NCBI GenBank assembly: GCA_937881255.1
Contig: CALGFH010000063.1
Coordinates: 1-8,251, forward strand
Source of the DNA: an uncultured Actinomycetes bacterium
GTDB lineage: Bacteria; Actinomycetota; CALGFH01
Direction of reading: 5' to 3'
DNA: 8,251 nt
Shown: in pieces, positions 5,190-8,251 of the stretch
Numbering within the stretch: the first letter of the stretch is position 1
Layout: the number at the start of each line of letters is the position of its first letter
Notes under the pieces: generated by a model
Told to the model about the DNA's origin: nothing
Seen by the model: only the letters and a program-made list of their open reading frames with translations
Database searches by the model: none
Made by a program: the position numbers and the translations under genes

Positions 5190-6683
5190 TCAGCGGGGGA
5201 TCGTGACCCGCACCCTGGTCCCCTGGCCGGGGGTGCTGTCGATCTCGGCCCGGCCGCCCAGGCCCTCGGCCCGTTCACGCAGGTTGCGCAGGCCGGTGCC
5301 GGTTCCGGTGGCGGTGGCCGGGTCGAAGCCGCGGCCGTCGTCGTCGACCTCCAGGACGCCGCCGTCCTCGGACCGGTACAGCGACACCCGGCAGGTGGCG
5401 GCCTCGGCGTGGCGGCTCACGTTGGAGAGGGCCTCGCGGGCCAGCTGGACCACATCGCCGGCCTGACTGGCCAGCTCGGCCGCCACCTGCGGGTCGACCT
5501 CGGAGATCGCGACGACGCCGGTGCGCTCCTGGAACTCCTCGCACAGGCGCTGCAGGGCCTGGTCGAGCTGGCGGTCGGCGAGGATGCCCGGGCGCAGGCC
5601 GAAGATGTAGTTGCGCAGGTCGCGGATGACCCGGTCCAGCTCCTCGACGGCGTTCTGGAGCCGGCCGCGGAGGTCGTCGTCGGTGGCCAGCAGGGCCGAG
5701 CCCTGCAGGCCCATGCCGACCGCGAACAGGGCCTGGATGGCGCCGTCGTGCAGCTCCTTGGCGATCCGTTCGCGGTCCTCGAGCACGGCCAGGCGCTTGA
5801 GCTCGCCCTGGAGGCGGGCGTACTCGAGGGCGACCGCGGCCTGCTCGGCGAAGGTCTCGACCAGCTGCACCTCGGTCTCGCGGAGCAGCGGGCCGCCGCG
5901 GCCGTTGGCCACCGTGAGGGTGCCCAGGATCCGGCCGCGCACGGCCAGGGGGACGTTCACCGCCGGCCCGGCCCCGGCGGGTTCGACCGGCGAGCCGTTG
6001 GCCGCCTCGACGACCATGCGGTCGCCGTCGGCCGGCAGGGCCAGGGTGGCCAGGTCGGCCCCGACCAGCTCCCGGGCGTGCCTGACGATCATCCCCAGCA
6101 GCTCGGCGGTGTCGGTCCCGGCCAGGATGGCGGTGGTGATCGACCGGATGGCCTCCAGGCGCTGGGCGCGGTCGTTTGCCTGCTCGTACAGGTTGGCGGC
6201 CTCGATGGCCGCGCCCGCCTGGGCGGCCAGCAGGGTCAGGGCCCGCTCGTCGTCGGGGTCGAAGTCCTCCCCGCCGTCCTTCTCGGTCAGGTAGAGGTTG
6301 CCGTAGACCCGGCCGCCGGCCTTGACCGGGACGCCGAGGAAGCTGCGCATCGGCGGGTGGTTGGGCGGGAGGCCGACCGAGCGGGGGTCCTCGGCGATGT
6401 CGTGCAGCCGCAGCGGCCGGGCGTCGTCGATCAGCACCCCGAGGATGCCCCGCCCGACCGGGATGTGCCCGATGGCCGCCCGCTTCTCGTCCGTCACCCC
6501 GGTGGTGATGAACTCGGTGATGACGCCGTCGCGCCCCAGCACCCCGAGCGCCCCGTACCGGGCCCCGGTGAGCCCGGCGGCCAGCTCGACGATGCGCTGC
6601 AGGGTGGCCGGGAGCGAGAGGTCGGCGGCGAGGACGAGCCCGGCCTCCAGCAGGCGCTCGTAGCGGTCATGGATCGAGGCCAT
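5190..6683 (-). CDS. DevS/DosS-like sensor histidine kinase (GAF-GAF-HisKA_3-HATPase_c)
   Basis: A 497-residue cytoplasmic-type sensor kinase with no membrane segment. GAF domain 1 spans about residues 8-165 and GAF domain 2 about 175-290. A HisKA_3 dimerisation helix contains ELHDGAIQALF with the phosphoacceptor H312. The ATPase domain shows the N-box REALSNVSRHA (416-426), DDDGRGF (447-453) and GTGTGLRNLRERA (460-472). The block NHPPMRSFLGVPV to GNLYLTEK (108-135) closely resembles the haem-binding GAF domain of mycobacterial DevS/DosT. H109 is the candidate haem ligand, so O2, NO, CO or redox sensing is plausible. I chose ATG 6683. A GTG at 6701 would add six residues, and neither start has a clear Shine-Dalgarno sequence. 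No response regulator is encoded in the window, so its partner is unknown. It lies 38 bp upstream of the Rrf2 gene on the same strand and may be co-transcribed. Confidence 0.92.
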   Translation of the reverse strand: MASIHDRYERLLEAGLVLAADLSLPATLQRIVELAAGLTGARYGALGVLGRDGVITEFITTGVTDEKRAAIGHIPVGRGILGVLIDDARPLRLHDIAEDPRSVGLPPNHPPMRSFLGVPVKAGGRVYGNLYLTEKDGGEDFDPDDERALTLLAAQAGAAIEAANLYEQANDRAQRLEAIRSITTAILAGTDTAELLGMIVRHARELVGADLATLALPADGDRMVVEAANGSPVEPAGAGPAVNVPLAVRGRILGTLTVANGRGGPLLRETEVQLVETFAEQAAVALEYARLQGELKRLAVLEDRERIAKELHDGAIQALFAVGMGLQGSALLATDDDLRGRLQNAVEELDRVIRDLRNYIFGLRPGILADRQLDQALQRLCEEFQERTGVVAISEVDPQVAAELASQAGDVVQLAREALSNVSRHAEAATCRVSLYRSEDGGVLEVDDDGRGFDPATATGTGTGLRNLRERAEGLGGRAEIDSTPGQGTRVRVTIPR

Positions 6684-6704
6684 CGGCGGCAGCCTACACA
6701 CCCC

Positions 6705-6735
6705 AAGGACCCCGGGCCGGGGCCGCGGGGTCCTT
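6705..6735. terminator. GC-rich hairpin between the DoxX-like and kinase genes
   Basis: AAGGACCCCG (6705-6714) pairs perfectly with CGGGGTCCTT (6726-6735) around an 11-base GC-rich loop. It lies 17 bases after the DoxX-like stop on the minus strand and about 20 bases before the kinase start. There is no T-run on either side, so it is not a textbook intrinsic terminator. U-less hairpins are common at gene ends in high-GC bacteria. It may end or attenuate transcription from the DoxX-like gene, or block the kinase ribosome site. Confidence 0.6.
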
Positions 6736-6752
6736 CGGGTCGGGGGTCAGGG

Positions 6753-7475
6753 TCAGGTGGTGGTCACCCTCGAGCGCTTGCCGGATGACCGGGGGCCGAA
6801 CACCTCGCCGCGGTGCCAGGGGGTGCCGAGCTTGGGGAGCACGTACCGGTCCAGGCCGTACCAGCCGGCGTTGCGCCAGGCCAGGATCAGGAACATGGAG
6901 ACCACGATCATGGCCGGGTTGACCCCGGCGCTGCCGGCGAACACGAACGAGAAGTTCAGGACCGCGCCCAGGAAGGCCATGATCCCGGTGAACAGGCCGA
7001 GGATCAGGGCGATGCCGATCACGACCTCGCCGATGGCCACCAGCGGGCCGAAGAAGGTGTGGCCGGTGTCGCGCAGCCACTCCAGCCAGGTCACGTACCA
7101 GGAGTAGGCGATGTCGGGGTGGTCCCCGGCGGTGCCGCGCTCCAGGGCCCCGGCGGCGAACCCGGCGACGGCGTCGCCGACCTGCATGGTCTGCTGGCCG
7201 CCCTCCTCGGTGGGCACGGTGCCCGAGCGGACCCAGCCGATGTTGCCGTCACCGGTCAGGCTGTAGGCCGAGCTGCCCCAGTCCCAGACCTTCCAGGTGA
7301 TGTTGCCGCCGAAGACCTTGTTCCAGCCGGCCTGCAGCCACTCCCAGCCCAGCCACAGCCTGGCCACCAGCCAGATCCAGCCGGCGGCGCTCGATCCGAA
7401 CAGCCATCTCGAGAATCCCGGCTCTTCGATGTACACCGGTGTGCTCGACGGACGCCCATTGGCGGTGCTTGCCAT
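6753..7475 (-). CDS. DoxX/DoxD-like membrane protein
   Basis: A 240-residue membrane protein of the DoxX superfamily, which includes the DoxD subunit of thiosulfate:quinone oxidoreductase and many uncharacterised redox-stress proteins. The first hydrophobic segment (about 31-50) ends in GWEWLQAGWNKVFGG, the family's typical helix-1 signature. Three more segments are at about 141-160, 162-181 and 188-201. A loop of about 90 residues between helices 1 and 2 (51-140) makes it longer than the common DoxX proteins of roughly 130-170 residues and more like the DoxD type. The start is well fixed: ATG 7475-7473 has AAAGGAGG (plus coordinates 7486-7493) 10 bases upstream. An upstream in-frame extension to 7538 is Arg-rich and not supported. 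It is transcribed away from the flavoprotein gene, and a hairpin separates it from the kinase gene. A quinone-linked redox role is inferred from the family. The substrate is unknown. Confidence 0.8.
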   Translation of the reverse strand: MASTANGRPSSTPVYIEEPGFSRWLFGSSAAGWIWLVARLWLGWEWLQAGWNKVFGGNITWKVWDWGSSAYSLTGDGNIGWVRSGTVPTEEGGQQTMQVGDAVAGFAAGALERGTAGDHPDIAYSWYVTWLEWLRDTGHTFFGPLVAIGEVVIGIALILGLFTGIMAFLGAVLNFSFVFAGSAGVNPAMIVVSMFLILAWRNAGWYGLDRYVLPKLGTPWHRGEVFGPRSSGKRSRVTTT

Positions 7476-7665
7476 GGCGCGACCGCCTCCTTTCTTCCTC
7501 GAACGGCACCTTGCCGCTCGCTGGGAACAGGTTCCCAAGCCGGCGGGGGCCGGTCATGGGCCGAACGGCCGGTGCCGCACGGGACCTTCGCCTCTGGGGG
7601 CCGGGGCCGGATCGGGGCAGCCTGGACGGAACCAGGAGCCCGGAGCCGTCGGAGGGGACGCCACC
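7476..7665. other. Divergent intergenic region between the DoxX-like and flavoprotein genes
   Basis: These 190 bases should hold promoters for both directions, although no clear -10/-35 pair stands out in such GC-rich DNA. It contains the doxX-like ribosome site (7486-7493) and a small inverted repeat CGGCA-CCT-TGCCG (7504-7516). It also contains the 16-bp palindrome listed separately, a lone GGGAC half-site at about 7580, and GGAGGGG (7651-7657) ahead of the flavoprotein start. Confidence 0.6.
7522..7537. promoter_or_regulatory. 16-bp palindrome TGGGAAC-AG-GTTCCCA, DevR-box-like candidate operator
   Basis: TGGGAAC (7522-7528) and GTTCCCA (7531-7537) are perfect 7-bp arms around AG. The centre is about 54 bases upstream of the DoxX-like start and about 136 bases upstream of the flavoprotein start. 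The GGGA...TCCC outer bases have the same spacing as the mycobacterial DevR/DosR box (GGGACTWWAGTCCC), but the inner bases differ. A DevS-like kinase is encoded next door. Palindromy is seen directly. Recognition by a DevR-type regulator is inference. Confidence 0.5.
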
Positions 7666-8251
7666 ATGGCCGATCTGCGAACCCGCTATCTGGGGATGGA
7701 GCTGCGGTCCCCGCTGGTCGCCTCGTCCTCGCCGCTGACCGGGAGCCTGGACGGGCTGCGGCGGCTGGAGGCGGCCGGGGCGGGGGCGGTGGTGCTGCCC
7801 TCGCTGTTCGAGGAGGAGATCGCCGAGGCGTCGCCGAGGCCCGGGGCCGGGCCGGGCGGCCAGGCCGGGTACGGTGCCGGGCCGGCCGCCTACCTGGGGC
7901 TGGTCTCCCAGGCCAAGGAGGCCCTCTCGATCCCGGTGGTGGCCAGCCTGAACGGCGTCTCCCGGGGCGGCTGGGCCAGCTACGCCAGCCGCCTCGAGGA
8001 GGCCGGGGCCGACGCCCTGGAGCTCAACGTCTACTACGTGTCCTCGCGGCCCGGGCTGTCGGGCGGCGACGTGGAATGGCACTACCTGGACGTGGTCCGG
8101 GGGGTGCGCCGGGCGACCCGGCTGCCCCTGGCCGTCAAGCTCAGCCCGTATTTCAGCTCGATGGCCAACATGGCCGGGCAGCTGGTCGAGGCCGGAGCCA
8201 ACGGGCTGGTCCTGTTCAACCGCTTCTACCAGCCCGACCTGGACATCGAGG
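7666..8251 (+). CDS. Dihydroorotate dehydrogenase-like flavoprotein, N-terminal part cut by the window end
   Basis: The first 195 codons of an FMN-binding TIM-barrel protein of the dihydroorotate dehydrogenase-like group. Proteins of this group are often annotated as DHODH-like rather than as true PyrD. Visible barrel motifs are SPLVASSSPLTG (15-26), VVASLNG (91-97, N96), ALELNVYYV (117-125, N121), LAVKLSPYF (155-163, K158 as candidate flavin-binding lysine) and GLVLFNRFYQPDLDIE (180-195). The LNVYYV and NRFYQPDLDIE stretches are typical of this paralogue and not of pyrimidine-pathway PyrD. The ATG has GGAGGGG 8 bases upstream. It is transcribed divergently from the DoxX-like gene. Relatives are often found beside pyruvate:ferredoxin oxidoreductase genes, but whatever follows here lies outside the window. 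The true substrate of this group is not settled, and the C-terminal catalytic part cannot be assessed. Confidence 0.9.
   Translation, partial: MADLRTRYLGMELRSPLVASSSPLTGSLDGLRRLEAAGAGAVVLPSLFEEEIAEASPRPGAGPGGQAGYGAGPAAYLGLVSQAKEALSIPVVASLNGVSRGGWASYASRLEEAGADALELNVYYVSSRPGLSGGDVEWHYLDVVRGVRRATRLPLAVKLSPYFSSMANMAGQLVEAGANGLVLFNRFYQPDLDIE

Noticed and set aside
5181..6788. Plus-strand open frame of 535 codons opposite the sensor kinase
   Set aside because: It is low-complexity Gly/Ala/Val sequence antisense to a kinase with all catalytic motifs. It is a GC-driven shadow.
7666..8251. PyrD of pyrimidine synthesis
   Set aside because: The LNVYYV and NRFYQPDLDIE stretches fit the DHODH-like paralogue, not true PyrD, and no other pyrimidine gene is present.

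Overview
This is a very GC-rich window. Codons mostly end in G or C, so long spurious open frames fill the antisense strands. The gene content suggests an actinobacterium or a close high-GC relative: a DevS/DosS-type GAF-GAF sensor kinase, an Rrf2 regulator with an IscR-like cysteine triad, a Tat-type Rieske protein and an IS200/IS605-family TnpB. I cannot name the genus from sequence alone. No rRNA, tRNA or CRISPR array was seen, and no stretch above 300 bases lacks a gene.

Layout. (1) 1-186, plus strand: the last 61 codons of a TnpB, converging on the operon's last gene with only a 32-bp gap. (2) 219-5151, minus strand: a tightly packed redox block. Read in transcription order it holds an Rrf2 regulator (4687-5151), a NarI-like six-helix membrane protein with a C-terminal four-cysteine ribbon (3632-4666), a molybdopterin oxidoreductase catalytic subunit (1350-3635), a four-cluster [4Fe-4S] electron-transfer subunit (722-1285) and a Tat-signal Rieske protein (219-722). 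Most junctions are ATGA, GTGA or TGATG overlaps, which points to translational coupling. (3) 5190-6683, minus: a DevS-like sensor histidine kinase. (4) 6705-6735: a strong GC-rich hairpin. (5) 6753-7475, minus: a DoxX/DoxD-like membrane protein. (6) 7476-7665: a divergent intergenic region with a 16-bp palindrome. (7) 7666-8251, plus: the first 195 codons of a dihydroorotate dehydrogenase-like flavoprotein, cut by the window edge.

How the genes may work together (inference). The block looks like a membrane-linked molybdoenzyme. Electrons would pass between the molybdenum centre, a chain of four iron-sulfur clusters, a haem b membrane anchor or quinone site, and an externally exposed Rieske centre. 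Sensors of redox state, NO or O2 (a putative Fe-S Rrf2 regulator and a putative haem GAF kinase) are encoded directly upstream. The catalytic subunit most resembles the assimilatory nitrate reductase (Nas)/NapA branch in its active-site Cys context, but its substrate cannot be fixed from sequence.

The most unusual points are these. The start of the ferredoxin-subunit gene is partly duplicated, leaving a coupled 23-codon leader frame. A Tat-exported Rieske protein is paired with a catalytic subunit that shows no Tat signal. A DevR-box-like palindrome lies upstream of the DoxX gene. A TnpB element abuts the operon's 3' end.
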